A program made the translations under genes and the position numbers. Below are positions 21,838 through 31,622 of a DNA stretch of 64,000 nucleotides, piece after piece (within the stretch, counting starts at the first letter, position 1; every line of letters begins with the position of its first letter). Where the stretch lies: NCBI RefSeq assembly GCF_009800965.1, contig NZ_WUAF01000002.1, positions 108,299-172,298 on the forward strand, written 5' to 3'. The notes under the pieces were generated by a model, which was given only the letters and a program-made list of their open reading frames with translations, had not been told where the DNA came from and made no database searches. This DNA is from Cognatazoarcus halotolerans. Lineage in GTDB: Bacteria; Pseudomonadota; Gammaproteobacteria; Burkholderiales; Rhodocyclaceae.

Positions 21838-22614
21838 ATGATGTCTGATTTCGATGCCGCCAAGGTCAATGGCGTCACCCTCAACACACCCGATCTCGCG
21901 TTGGGTGACGAAGAGTTGCGCCAGCGGGCGTGCACGGAATTGTTGCGTCAGGCGGCACAACATGAGGGCTTGCTCGACGCCGACGACGCGCCATCGACCG
22001 ATGGCGTGATCAGCGAAGCGGCAGCAAACGCCATCGAGGCGCTGCTCGAACGCGAAATCGTGCTGCCACTACCCAGCGACGATGCCTGCCGGCGACACTT
22101 CGAAGCACACAAGGCCAAGTACGCCATCGGCGAAAAGGTCCGCTTGCGCCACATCCTGTTCGCCGTCACTGTCGGCGTGGATGTCGTCGCCCTGCGCAAT
22201 CGCGCGGAACATGCGATGCTCGATGTGCGCTGCTACAAGGACACCGCGGACGACAGATTCGCGCAGCAGGCGCGCGAGCTGTCCAACTGCCCGAGCGCTG
22301 CCAACGGCGGCGATCTCGGCTGGCTGCAGGACAGGGACTGCGCGCCCGAATTCGCCCGCGAGATATTCGGTCGCAACGAGGTCGGCGTGCTGCCGCGCCT
22401 GGTGCATAGCCGCTTCGGCCTGCATGTGGTCGAGGTGCTCGAACGTATGCCCGGCATCGAGCCGGATTTTGAAGCGGTGAAAGGCGCGGTGATGATGTCC
22501 TTGCAACAAAACGCCTATGTCACCGCTCTACGACAGTACATTCAAGTGCTCGCCGGTGAAGCGCATATTGAGGGTGTCCTCATCGACGGTGCCGACACCC
22601 CATTGGTGCAGTAA
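21838..22614 (+). CDS. Parvulin-type peptidyl-prolyl cis-trans isomerase of the nar operon
   Basis: 258-residue cytoplasmic protein with a parvulin (PpiC-like rotamase) domain in the C-terminal half. Motifs include 'EKVRLRHILFAV', 'SNCPSAANGGDLGWLQ', 'EFAREIFGRNEVGVLPRLVH' and the terminal 'RFGLHVVEVLER'. There is no signal peptide. A NifM-like protein of this kind follows narI in several betaproteobacterial nar operons; a role in folding or maturing NarGH is an inference from position. An alternative start is the next ATG at 21841. A terminator follows 18 bp after the stop, so this is the last gene of the nar structural operon. Confidence 0.88.
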   Translation: MMSDFDAAKVNGVTLNTPDLALGDEELRQRACTELLRQAAQHEGLLDADDAPSTDGVISEAAANAIEALLEREIVLPLPSDDACRRHFEAHKAKYAIGEKVRLRHILFAVTVGVDVVALRNRAEHAMLDVRCYKDTADDRFAQQARELSNCPSAANGGDLGWLQDRDCAPEFAREIFGRNEVGVLPRLVHSRFGLHVVEVLERMPGIEPDFEAVKGAVMMSLQQNAYVTALRQYIQVLAGEAHIEGVLIDGADTPLVQ

Positions 22615-22632
22615 GGCGTCACACGCAAACAA

Positions 22633-22658
22633 CGCCCGGCATCTCGCGGTGCCGGGCG
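22633..22658 (+). terminator. Rho-independent terminator of the nar operon
   Basis: A 9-bp perfect stem (22633-22641 with 22650-22658, eight-base loop) is followed by ctttgccttttgc. It separates the narK-narGHJI-ppi genes from narXL. Confidence 0.8.
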
Positions 22659-22715
22659 CTTTGCCTTTTGCTTGCGGCCGCGCAGGATTTTTTTCGTCGG
22701 CCATCGGGATCGGGG

Positions 22716-24653
22716 ATGTTTCACGCCAAACGGACGCTCGCAGTCAAGATCACGTCAATGCTGGTGATCTTCTTTCTGGTCGCACTCACCGCGATCGGAC
22801 TGACGCTGTTTGTCTCATGGCAACTCGAGGGTGCCTCGGCGGCTTTGAACGACGCCGGCAGTCTGCGCATGCGCACCTACCGCATTGCGCACCAGTTGAG
22901 CCATCCGCCCGAAGGCGAGGCAGCGGGCGCGCAGTTCGCCGCGCAGTTGCAGCGGGAAATCCACGAGATCGACGCCATTCTCAACGACCTCGTGCTCGGC
23001 GATCCAAAACGGCCGCTGTTCATTCCCCGCGATATCGGCATTCCCGGCGATGTGGACGCGCTGGTCAGCCTGTGGCATCAGCGCATCCGGCCCATACTCG
23101 ATGGCATCGCAACGCAAGAGCGGAGTACCGGCAAACACGGGATCAGCTTCGATCCGGTCGTCGAGGACTTCGTCAGCCGCATCAATAGCACCGTGCTCAA
23201 AATGGAAGTGAGCTACGGGAAGAGCATTGACGTGCTGCGAAACTTGCAGATTCTGCTTATCGTCCTGGCGGTTATCGGCACGATTGTCCTGCTCCGTTTT
23301 TTCTTCAATCTCGTGATTCGACCGATATCAACCCTTGGCGATGGCCTGCGCCGGATCAGCGAAGAAGACTTCACGATCCGCGTGCCGGTGCGTACCCAGG
23401 ACGAACTGGGCAAGCTGGCCAAAGGTTTCAACACCATGGCTGGGCACCTCGAAAGCCTCTACACGACCCTCGAGGAACGCGTTGACGACAAGACGCGCAC
23501 GCTCACAGCAAAAAACAAGGAACTGGAAATTTTGTACGCGGTTGGTGCCTTCCTGCGCGCGCCAACCGATGTTGATTCCTTGTGCCGCGGCTTTCTCGAC
23601 CGCGTGCAAGTCGCGCTGGGGGCAAGCGCCGGCTCGGTGCGCCTGCTCGACGCAAGCGCGGAGAATCTCTGCATTACCGTCGATTCCGGGCTCGACACCG
23701 ATTTCCGCGATCGCGAAGCGCTGTTGCCCTGCGGAGAGTGTCTGTGCGGCGAGGCGACCGCCCGCAAGGTGGCGCTGGTCGCCAATATCGCGGAGAGCAA
23801 CCCCAAGCTTACCCTCGACACCTGCCGGCTGGCCGGCTTTCAGGGGGTTGCCGCGACATCGGTCAGTGTCGGCAAGAAGCCCATAGGGGTGTTCAACCTG
23901 TTCTTCAAACAGGCCAATACCCTGGGCGAATCAGAGCGCAAACTGCTCGAGACGCTCGGCCAGCAACTGGGAAGCGCAATCGACAATTTGCGTCTGCGGG
24001 CGCGTGACCGCGAACTGGCGGTATCGGACGAGCGCAACCTGTTGGCGCACGAACTGCATGACTCGATCGCTCAGGGCCTCGCTTTTCTCAATATCCAGCT
24101 CCAGTTGCTTGAAAAATCGCTCGACCGCCACGACGACGCACTGATGCGTTCCACGCTCAAACTGATCAGGCGCGGCGTAGACGAGAGCTACGATGACGTG
24201 CGCGAACTGCTGGTGCATTTCCGTGCGCGCATCGACACGCGGGATCTCGACAGCGCGATAAGTGCCGCGCTGCGCCATGTCGCCGAACAGGCAGGCGTGG
24301 TCACCGAGTTCGAAGTTGACGGCGGCGGTGCCCCGCTCGATCCCGAGACCGAAACGCAGGTGCTCTACATCGTGCAGGAAGCGCTTGCCAACATCCGCAA
24401 ACACGCCCGCGCAAAATCCGTCAAGATCAGCCTGCGGCGTGGTTTCGAGGGGCTGTCGGTGATCGTGCGCGACGACGGGGTGGGCTTCAAACAGCAGACC
24501 AAGCCACGTCATGGCAATGACGCGCACATCGGCCTTGATATCATGCAAGAACGCGCCGCACGTATCGGCGGCCGCATTTCGGTACGCTCTTCGCGTGGCA
24601 AAGGCACCGAGATCCGTTTTGATCTGCCACGTCAGAGCGCCGAGGTCACATGA
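22716..24653 (+). CDS. narX: Nitrate/nitrite sensor histidine kinase NarX
   Basis: Sensor kinase of 645 residues. The first membrane segment (about 12-34) is followed by the NarX/NarQ P-box 'NDAGSLRMRTYRIA' (about 45-58), which binds nitrate or nitrite in the periplasm. A periplasmic helical bundle, a second membrane segment (about 175-200), HAMP, a GAF-like central region with Cys residues ('LPCGECLCGEA') and a HisKA_3 dimerisation domain follow. The phospho-acceptor is His445 in 'HELHDSIAQGL', and the ATPase ends with 'DDGVGFK' and 'IMQERAARIGG'. It pairs with narL 116 bp downstream. Start at 22716 is chosen because the P-box spacing then fits; the frame is open to 22668. Confidence 0.95.
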   Translation: MFHAKRTLAVKITSMLVIFFLVALTAIGLTLFVSWQLEGASAALNDAGSLRMRTYRIAHQLSHPPEGEAAGAQFAAQLQREIHEIDAILNDLVLGDPKRPLFIPRDIGIPGDVDALVSLWHQRIRPILDGIATQERSTGKHGISFDPVVEDFVSRINSTVLKMEVSYGKSIDVLRNLQILLIVLAVIGTIVLLRFFFNLVIRPISTLGDGLRRISEEDFTIRVPVRTQDELGKLAKGFNTMAGHLESLYTTLEERVDDKTRTLTAKNKELEILYAVGAFLRAPTDVDSLCRGFLDRVQVALGASAGSVRLLDASAENLCITVDSGLDTDFRDREALLPCGECLCGEATARKVALVANIAESNPKLTLDTCRLAGFQGVAATSVSVGKKPIGVFNLFFKQANTLGESERKLLETLGQQLGSAIDNLRLRARDRELAVSDERNLLAHELHDSIAQGLAFLNIQLQLLEKSLDRHDDALMRSTLKLIRRGVDESYDDVRELLVHFRARIDTRDLDSAISAALRHVAEQAGVVTEFEVDGGGAPLDPETETQVLYIVQEALANIRKHARAKSVKISLRRGFEGLSVIVRDDGVGFKQQTKPRHGNDAHIGLDIMQERAARIGGRISVRSSRGKGTEIRFDLPRQSAEVT

Positions 24654-24769
24654 TCTTTGAATCCATCGTCGGCCGCTCGTCATTCCGGGGAAGCCCCAAT
24701 GTCAATTGAATTCGCCATTCTCCAAAGGATGCGGCTGAGCGGTGAGCGTGCGACCCAGGCGAGGTTTTC

Positions 24770-25435
24770 GTGACCACGCCGCAGCCGGTTCGCGTCTTGC
24801 TCGTTGACGACCACGCCCTGTTTCGAAGCGGCATCCGCGCGCTACTGCAGGAGTATCCCGATTTTGAGATCGTCGGCGAGACCGCTGACGGCATGGAGGG
24901 GGTCAAGCGCGCCAAACAATTGCGGCCGGATGTGGTCCTTCTCGACCTGAACATGCCCGGCGTCAGCGGGAGCGATGCGCTACGGCTGATGCTTCAGGAT
25001 TCGGGCGATGTGCATGTGCTGATGCTGACCGTCTCGGAGGATGCGGACGATCTGCTCGATACCCTGCGCGCCGGCGCAGCCGGCTATCTGCTGAAGAACA
25101 TCGAAGCCGATACGCTCGCCAACGCCATTCGCATGGCCGCGCGCGGCGAGCCGGTGATTTCTCAACCCATGATGAGCAAGTTGCTTGCCGTCCATAACGA
25201 GCGTTCAAGCACGCCAGCCGCCGACACCGCCGCTCTGGGCAAACTCACCCCGCGCGAGCGGGACATACTGGTGTGTGTCGCCAAGGGCTTGAGCAACAAG
25301 CACATCGCGCGCGACCTGGAGGTGGCCGAAAGCACCGTCAAGATTCACGTACAGAGCATTCTCAAGAAACTGCAACTGAACAGCCGCGTGCAAGCTGCCG
25401 TATTCGCGGTCGAACATGGCGTGGCCCGCCCATGA
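24770..25435 (+). CDS. narL: Nitrate/nitrite response regulator NarL
   Basis: Response regulator of 221 residues in the NarL/FixJ class. The receiver domain has the acidic pair in 'LLVDDHALFRSG', phospho-acceptor Asp59 in 'VVLLDLNMPG', Thr in 'MLTVSED' and Lys in 'GYLLKNIEAD'. The C-terminal LuxR-type helix-turn-helix is 'LTPRERDILVCVAKGLSNKH' plus 'VAESTVKIHVQSILKKL'. It starts at a GTG with GGCGAGG upstream. It is expected to act on the nar promoters with NarX. Confidence 0.95.
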   Translation: MTTPQPVRVLLVDDHALFRSGIRALLQEYPDFEIVGETADGMEGVKRAKQLRPDVVLLDLNMPGVSGSDALRLMLQDSGDVHVLMLTVSEDADDLLDTLRAGAAGYLLKNIEADTLANAIRMAARGEPVISQPMMSKLLAVHNERSSTPAADTAALGKLTPRERDILVCVAKGLSNKHIARDLEVAESTVKIHVQSILKKLQLNSRVQAAVFAVEHGVARP

Positions 25436-26030
25436 AGAATGGGCCCCCGGCCTGCTCGCGGCCCGTCTGTCAGGCACCGTGCAGCTGGCGAATCAACGTG
25501 TGCTCAATCTGGATCGTGAAGGACGCGCCGACCTGGCGGGCAGGTTGCGCCGCTGACCGGTCTGGGTCGAGTCGTTGAAGGGAAGCGATGCGGCCCGCGC
25601 ACTCTACCTCCAGCGTGCTGGACCGCGTCGAAAACTCACCGTCTGCCCAAGCGGAGGCAGGGGGCTTGCAGGACTTGGCTTCCCGTTCCGCATATCCAGG
25701 ACATGTGGCACAAGTCGATATTCTTATGGGTGGGAGATGTTGTGGGCGCACATGGTGTCGTTGAAGCTTCGAAGTAACCGGCGTGGTGCTTTGCTCTTGG
25801 AGCAAGGCGTAATCAGCCTGAACGCCCCTCTTGTTCCGCGCGAATTGATGGACTGAAGCCATGGTGCGAGCATGCTTGCGCGAAAGGGCCAAGGCGGGTG
25901 GGCAGCGCCGGCAATCGGCAGGCCAGTGGCGCGCGTATCGACCGTTCCGCCAGCCTGGCCCGAGATCTTCTTCATCGCGCGTTGTCGGGGAAGGCTTGAC
26001 CGGCGGCTCCGAGCTGGCGCGTCCGGCAAT
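25436..26030. other. 0.6-kb stretch without a recognisable gene
   Basis: Between narL and the ilvC terminator. Short open frames exist on both strands (25575-25856 plus, 25470-25892 minus, 25416-25556 plus overlapping the narL end), but none has a recognisable domain or a persuasive ribosome-binding site. No repeat or tRNA marks it as an insertion point. It is the right-hand junction of the nar block. Confidence 0.55.
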
Positions 26031-26035
26031 GGAAA

Positions 26036-26070
26036 AAGGCCGGGGTCCGGCATGTCCGGACCCCGGCCTT
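26036..26070 (-). terminator. Rho-independent terminator of ilvBHC
   Basis: A 15-bp perfect inverted repeat (26036-26050 and 26056-26070, five-base loop) is followed by a T run on the minus strand, 18 bp past the ilvC stop. This very strong stop means ilvBHC is not now co-transcribed with pssA-leuA. Confidence 0.9.
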
Positions 26071-26087
26071 CACGAAGCAGGCGACGC

Positions 26088-27815
<1,728 letters not shown>

Positions 27816-29525
27816 TTAGAGGTCTTCGGCGGAGAGGATCATCTCGGTGAGGCCCTTGCCGCCCTGGACCATCGGATATACGTTCTCGGTCTGATCGACC
27901 TGGAAGTCGAGGAACACCAGGTCGTTCTTGCGTTTGAAGGCTTCACGCAGGGCGCCTTCGACGTCACCCGGCTTATCCACCCGCAAGCCGACGTGGCCAT
28001 AGGATTCGGCCAGCTTGGCGAAATCGGGCAGGGAGTCCATGTACGACTCCGAATAGCGGCCGCCATGGAACATCTCCTGCCACTGGCGGACCATGCCCAG
28101 GTAGCGGTTGTTGAGGTTGCAGATCTTGATCGGCAACCTGAACTGCCGGCAGGTGGACAGTTCCTGGATGTTCATCTGGATCGAGGCTTCGCCTGTGACA
28201 CAGGCCACCGGACTGCCGGGGTGCGCGAGCTGGGCGCCCATCGCGTAAGGCAGGCCGACCCCCATCGTTCCGAGGCCGCCGGAGTTCAGCCAGCGGCGCG
28301 GCTTGTCAAAGCGATAGTACTGTGCCGCCCACATCTGGTGCTGGCCGACGTCGGAGGTGATGAAGGCGTCGCCGTCGGTGACCTCCCAGAGTTTCTGGAT
28401 CACGTACTGGGGCTTGATGATCTCGTCGGAATTGCGGTATTTCATGCAATCGCGTCGACGCCATTCTTCGACCTGCTTCCACCACACGCCGAGCGCTTCG
28501 GGATCGGGGCGGGCCGGATTGGCCTCAAGAAGCTTGATCATTTCATCGAGCACGTCGGCGATATTGCCGACGATCGGCACGTCGACCTTCACACGCTTGG
28601 AGATCGAGGACGGGTCGATGTCGATATGGATGATCTTGCGCGGTTCCGAGGCGAAATGGCTCGGGTCGCCGATCACGCGGTCATCGAAACGGGCGCCGAT
28701 GGCGATCAGCACGTCGGAGTACTGCATCGACATGTTGGCTTCGTAGGTGCCGTGCATGCCCGGCATGCCCAGATACTGGCGGTCGCTGGCGGGGTAGCCG
28801 CCGAGACCCATCAGGGTGTTGGTAATCGGGAAGCCGAGCATCCTGGTGAGCTTCGTGAGCTGTTCGGCCGCGTTGCCGAGCACCACGCCGCCACCGGTGT
28901 AGATCATCGGACGCTTCGCTTCGAGCAGCAGCTGAAGCGCCTTCTTGATCTGACCCTGGTGGCCCTTGACCACCGGATTGTAGGAGCGCATCTCGATGGT
29001 CTTGGGGTACTCGAAGGCGCACTTGGTGTTGGACACGTCCTTGGGAATGTCCACCAGTACCGGACCCGGACGACCGGTGCGGGCGAGGTAGAAGGCCTTC
29101 TTGATGGTGCTGGCGAGGTCCCGCACATCCTTCACGAGGAAGTTGTGCTTCACGCAGGGGCGGGTGATGCCAACCGTATCGACTTCCTGGAAGGCGTCCT
29201 GGCCGATCGCGCCGGTCGGCACCTGGCCCGAGATGATCACCATCGGGATCGAGTCGCAGAACGCGGTGGCGATGCCGGTTACCGCATTGGTGGCGCCGGG
29301 GCCCGAGGTCACCAGCGCAACGCCAACCTGCTCGGTGCTGCGCGAGTAGGCGTCGGCCGCATGGACCGCAGCCTGTTCGTGGCGTACCAGTACGTGACGG
29401 ATCTGTTCCTGCTTGAACAATTCGTCATACAGGAAGAGGACCGCGCCACCGGGATACCCGAAGACATATTCGACCTTTTCTTCCTGCAGGCACTTGATTA
29501 AGATTTCCGCACCAGTCAAGACCAT
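27816..29525 (-). CDS. ilvB: Acetolactate synthase large (catalytic) subunit
   Basis: ThDP- and FAD-dependent acetohydroxyacid synthase, 569 residues, the first common step to valine, leucine and isoleucine. The N-terminal 'YVFGYPGGAVLFLYDEL' and catalytic Glu in 'VLVRHEQAAVHAADAYSRST' are present. The ThDP/Mg motif that is GDG in the E. coli enzyme reads GEA here ('VTGEASIQMNIQEL' then 'NNRYLGMVRQWQ'). It opens the ilvBHC operon, divergent from a sigma factor gene with little space for both promoters. Confidence 0.96.
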   Translation of the reverse strand: MVLTGAEILIKCLQEEKVEYVFGYPGGAVLFLYDELFKQEQIRHVLVRHEQAAVHAADAYSRSTEQVGVALVTSGPGATNAVTGIATAFCDSIPMVIISGQVPTGAIGQDAFQEVDTVGITRPCVKHNFLVKDVRDLASTIKKAFYLARTGRPGPVLVDIPKDVSNTKCAFEYPKTIEMRSYNPVVKGHQGQIKKALQLLLEAKRPMIYTGGGVVLGNAAEQLTKLTRMLGFPITNTLMGLGGYPASDRQYLGMPGMHGTYEANMSMQYSDVLIAIGARFDDRVIGDPSHFASEPRKIIHIDIDPSSISKRVKVDVPIVGNIADVLDEMIKLLEANPARPDPEALGVWWKQVEEWRRRDCMKYRNSDEIIKPQYVIQKLWEVTDGDAFITSDVGQHQMWAAQYYRFDKPRRWLNSGGLGTMGVGLPYAMGAQLAHPGSPVACVTGEASIQMNIQELSTCRQFRLPIKICNLNNRYLGMVRQWQEMFHGGRYSESYMDSLPDFAKLAESYGHVGLRVDKPGDVEGALREAFKRKNDLVFLDFQVDQTENVYPMVQGGKGLTEMILSAEDL

Positions 29526-29650
29526 TCAGGCACCCAGTTGCTTGATTCATAGGAGAACCCGCAACCTTACCGGCCCCCAGAGGTTTGGTCAAGGCAGCAT
29601 ATTGTGGGCAGGCTCTTCCGCTAGTCTCAGGTTTCGCAAGGACTTTTCAG

Positions 29651-30214
29651 CTGGCATCCCGTAACGAACTGGAACGCTTTCTTGAGCAGGTGGAACGTCG
29701 TGCCTTCAAGCAGGCGATGTTCGCACTGCGTAACGAGGAGACCGCGCTCGACGTGGTGCAGGATGCCATGCTGCGCCTCGTGGCGAGTTATGCGAGCCGG
29801 CCGGCGGGTGAACTGCCGATGCTTTTCCAGCGCATCGTGCAGAACGCGATCCGTGACCAGATGCGTCGCCAGAAGGTACGGCGATTATGGATGTCCTTCG
29901 TTTCGGTCTTCGGTCGAAACGAAGAAGAGCTGTCCGATCCGCTCGACGCACTGATCGCAAGCGACGGTTCCAACGAGGCCCTGGCGCCTCACCGAGAAGC
30001 CGAGCAGAACCAGATGCTGGCGATCATCGAGCGGGAGATCGCCCGGCTGCCGGCGCGTCAACGGGAGGCTTTCCTGATGCGTTACTGGGAAGAAATGGAC
30101 ATCGCCGAGACTGCGGCGGCGATGGGCTGTTCAGAAGGGAGTGTGAAGACCCATTGTTCGCGTGCCACCCACACGCTCGCCGCAGCACTCAAGGCGAGAG
30201 GGATCAAACCATGA
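29651..30214 (+). CDS. RNA polymerase sigma factor (ECF-like)
   Basis: Sigma-70 family factor of about 187 residues. Region 2 is 'FKQAMFALRNEETALDVVQD' with 'FQRIVQNAIRDQMRRQKVRR'; region 4 is 'EREIARLPARQREAFLMRYW' with 'GCSEGSVKTHCSRATHTL'. The homologues I recall start with MAS just before 'ELERFLEQVERRAFKQA', which here corresponds to a CTG at 29651 preceded by AAGGA at ideal spacing. The only other in-frame start is a TTG at 29585 with no good site. It is the first gene of a cluster with DUF3619, DUF3106 and RDD genes and overlaps the next one in ATGA. Confidence 0.88.
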   Translation: MASRNELERFLEQVERRAFKQAMFALRNEETALDVVQDAMLRLVASYASRPAGELPMLFQRIVQNAIRDQMRRQKVRRLWMSFVSVFGRNEEELSDPLDALIASDGSNEALAPHREAEQNQMLAIIEREIARLPARQREAFLMRYWEEMDIAETAAAMGCSEGSVKTHCSRATHTLAAALKARGIKP

Positions 30215-30579
30215 TGACGGAGCGCCGTGTCGCGCGAAAGATGACCCTCGTGCTCGATCAGGGCGTGGATCGCCTCGATGTGCGCACCGCGTCGCGGCTC
30301 GCGGCCTCGCGCAGGCAGGCGCTCGGCATGCTCGGTGCGCCGGGGGGCGCCGGATTCCGGCGAGGAGCATGGCGCTTCCTGTTGGCACCGCTGGCCCGCG
30401 GATTGGCGGCGCTGCTGCTCGTGGGGGGCGTGGTGATCGCGGCCGATTACTGGGAGGGCGAGCAATTGCTGCGGGAGTCGAGCGAGGTCGACGCCGCCCT
30501 GCTCAGCGACGATCTGCCGATCGACGCCTACCTCGATTCCGGATTCAGAGCGTGGCTCGCCGAAGACGCGCGCTCCTGA
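30211..30579 (+). CDS. DUF3619 family protein, possible anti-sigma partner
   Basis: 122-residue protein with one hydrophobic segment (about 60-80) and an N-terminal helical part beginning 'MMTERRVARKMTLVLDQGVD'. It matches the DUF3619 family found directly after this sigma factor in Betaproteobacteria. It overlaps the sigma gene by 4 bp. The single-span architecture and coupling suggest an anti-sigma role, an inference not proven by motif. Confidence 0.8.
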   Translation: MMTERRVARKMTLVLDQGVDRLDVRTASRLAASRRQALGMLGAPGGAGFRRGAWRFLLAPLARGLAALLLVGGVVIAADYWEGEQLLRESSEVDAALLSDDLPIDAYLDSGFRAWLAEDARS

Positions 30580-30971
30580 GCGGCTGCCTGCTGCTGGCCC
30601 TGCAGATGCCGGTCGTGCATGCGGCCGGATCCGCATGGGAAGGGCTTTCGCCGCGCGAGCGGCAGATCCTCGCACCGCTCGCGCAGCAGTGGGGCGCAAT
30701 GGATGACGAGCGCCGTCGCCGCTGGCTCAGGGTCGCGGACACGTACGACGGCCTGACCCCGGCCGAGCAAGACCGGATCCGGCAGCGTATGACCGATTGG
30801 GCAGCGCTCAGCGCGCAGGATCGGGAGCAGGCCCGGGCGCGCTACCGCTCGCTGCGCGCGATCCCGGCCGAGCGCAGGGAAACGCTGCGTGACAAGTGGG
30901 ACGAATATCAGAGCCTGACGCCGGAAGAACGGCAGAGAATCCGCTCCGGCGGCGCGAGTGGTGCAAAATAG
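30552..30971 (+). CDS. DUF3106 periplasmic protein
   Basis: 139-residue protein starting at GTG 30552 inside the end of the previous gene (28-bp overlap). It has an N-terminal signal peptide ('RRRRALLSGCLLLALQMPVV' then HAAG). The mature part has repeats of the pattern 'LSPRERQILAPLAQQW', 'LTPAEQDRIRQRM' and 'LTPEERQRIR', typical of DUF3106. The helical repeats resemble periplasmic stress-sensor proteins of sigma-factor operons, but the function is unknown. Confidence 0.8.
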   Translation: MARRRRALLSGCLLLALQMPVVHAAGSAWEGLSPRERQILAPLAQQWGAMDDERRRRWLRVADTYDGLTPAEQDRIRQRMTDWAALSAQDREQARARYRSLRAIPAERRETLRDKWDEYQSLTPEERQRIRSGGASGAK

Positions 30972-31001
30972 CGCGCCTTGACCGCCGCTTTGCTCTGCCC
31001 G

Positions 31002-31457
31002 ATGACCGAAACTCCCCCTACAAGCAGGCTGATCGTTGAACTGGCCGGCCTGCGCCGCCGTCTTGCCTCGCTGCTTTACGAATCGCTGCTGCTGCTCGGC
31101 GTGCTTGGACTGACCTTCATGGTGCCGATGCTGATCATCGGCGTGGTGTGGCAGATATCGGTGCCCGGCTGGATCGAGTGGATCCACATCTTCGTGGTCC
31201 TTGGTGCCTATTTCATGTGGTACTGGCGTCGTGGCGGTCAGACGCTGGCAATGCAGACCTGGCGGCTGAAGCTGGTGGACGTGAGCTCCGGCGTGGAAAT
31301 GTCGCTTCGCCAGGCCGCGCTGCGTTACGTGCTGGCGTGGCCCTCGGTGCTGACCGGCATCGGTCTTCTGTGGGCACTCGTCGATTCCGATCGCCAGTTT
31401 CTCCACGATCGTCTGAGCGGCAGCCGTATCGTCCTGATGCCACCCGTGAAGAACTGA
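31002..31457 (+). CDS. RDD family membrane protein
   Basis: 151-residue inner-membrane protein with the RDD domain: 'RRRLASLLYESLLLLGVLGL' (here R..YE in place of R..DD), then a second segment, and 'RRGGQTLAMQTWRLKLVD' before a third. RDD proteins are of unknown or transport-like function. It starts 30 bp after the DUF3106 gene; an upstream TTG at 30978 is possible. Its stop is 17 bp before the promoter of the ABC importer operon. Confidence 0.85.
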   Translation: MTETPPTSRLIVELAGLRRRLASLLYESLLLLGVLGLTFMVPMLIIGVVWQISVPGWIEWIHIFVVLGAYFMWYWRRGGQTLAMQTWRLKLVDVSSGVEMSLRQAALRYVLAWPSVLTGIGLLWALVDSDRQFLHDRLSGSRIVLMPPVKN

Positions 31458-31474
31458 CCTTTCGTCCTCCGGGC

Positions 31475-31503
31475 TTGTTTGCTGCGGTGCACCCCGATAT
31501 AGT
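31475..31503 (+). promoter_or_regulatory. Promoter of the ABC importer operon
   Basis: TTGTTT (31475-31480), a 17-base spacer and TATAGT (31498-31503) form a good sigma-70 match. The predicted transcript would start near 31510, leaving a leader of about 113 bases before the start codon at 31623. Confidence 0.5.
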
Positions 31504-31509
31504 CCGCCC

Positions 31510-31622
31510 GGCAGTCTGAGTACTGCTTTGGTCTTATCCGGCGCTCGCACTCGTGCGACGCCATCGTAAGCCGCGGCGGGTTCTGCTTCCACGCCGGGGC
31601 GGTTTTCGTGGGGAGCCTTCCG
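31510..31622 (+). promoter_or_regulatory. Structured 5' leader, candidate riboregulator
   Basis: The leader holds a 5-bp stem (31511-31515 with 31522-31526), a long GC stem interrupted by one bulged C (31540-31550 with 31553-31562), and a third 5-bp pairing (31574-31578 with 31592-31596). GGGGAG before the start codon at 31623 would be the ribosome-binding site. It matches no riboswitch class I can recall. Whether it is regulatory is an inference from the stems only. Confidence 0.35.

Noticed and set aside
25416-25556. 46-codon frame overlapping the narL end, with a protein-like C-terminus
   Set aside because: Start is inside narL with no ribosome-binding site; no match I recognise. Possible remnant only.
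25703-25777. 24-codon frame downstream of narL with a hydrophobic stretch
   Set aside because: The nearest purine-rich stretch is too close to the ATG to serve as a ribosome-binding site, and the peptide has no family; not reported as a gene.
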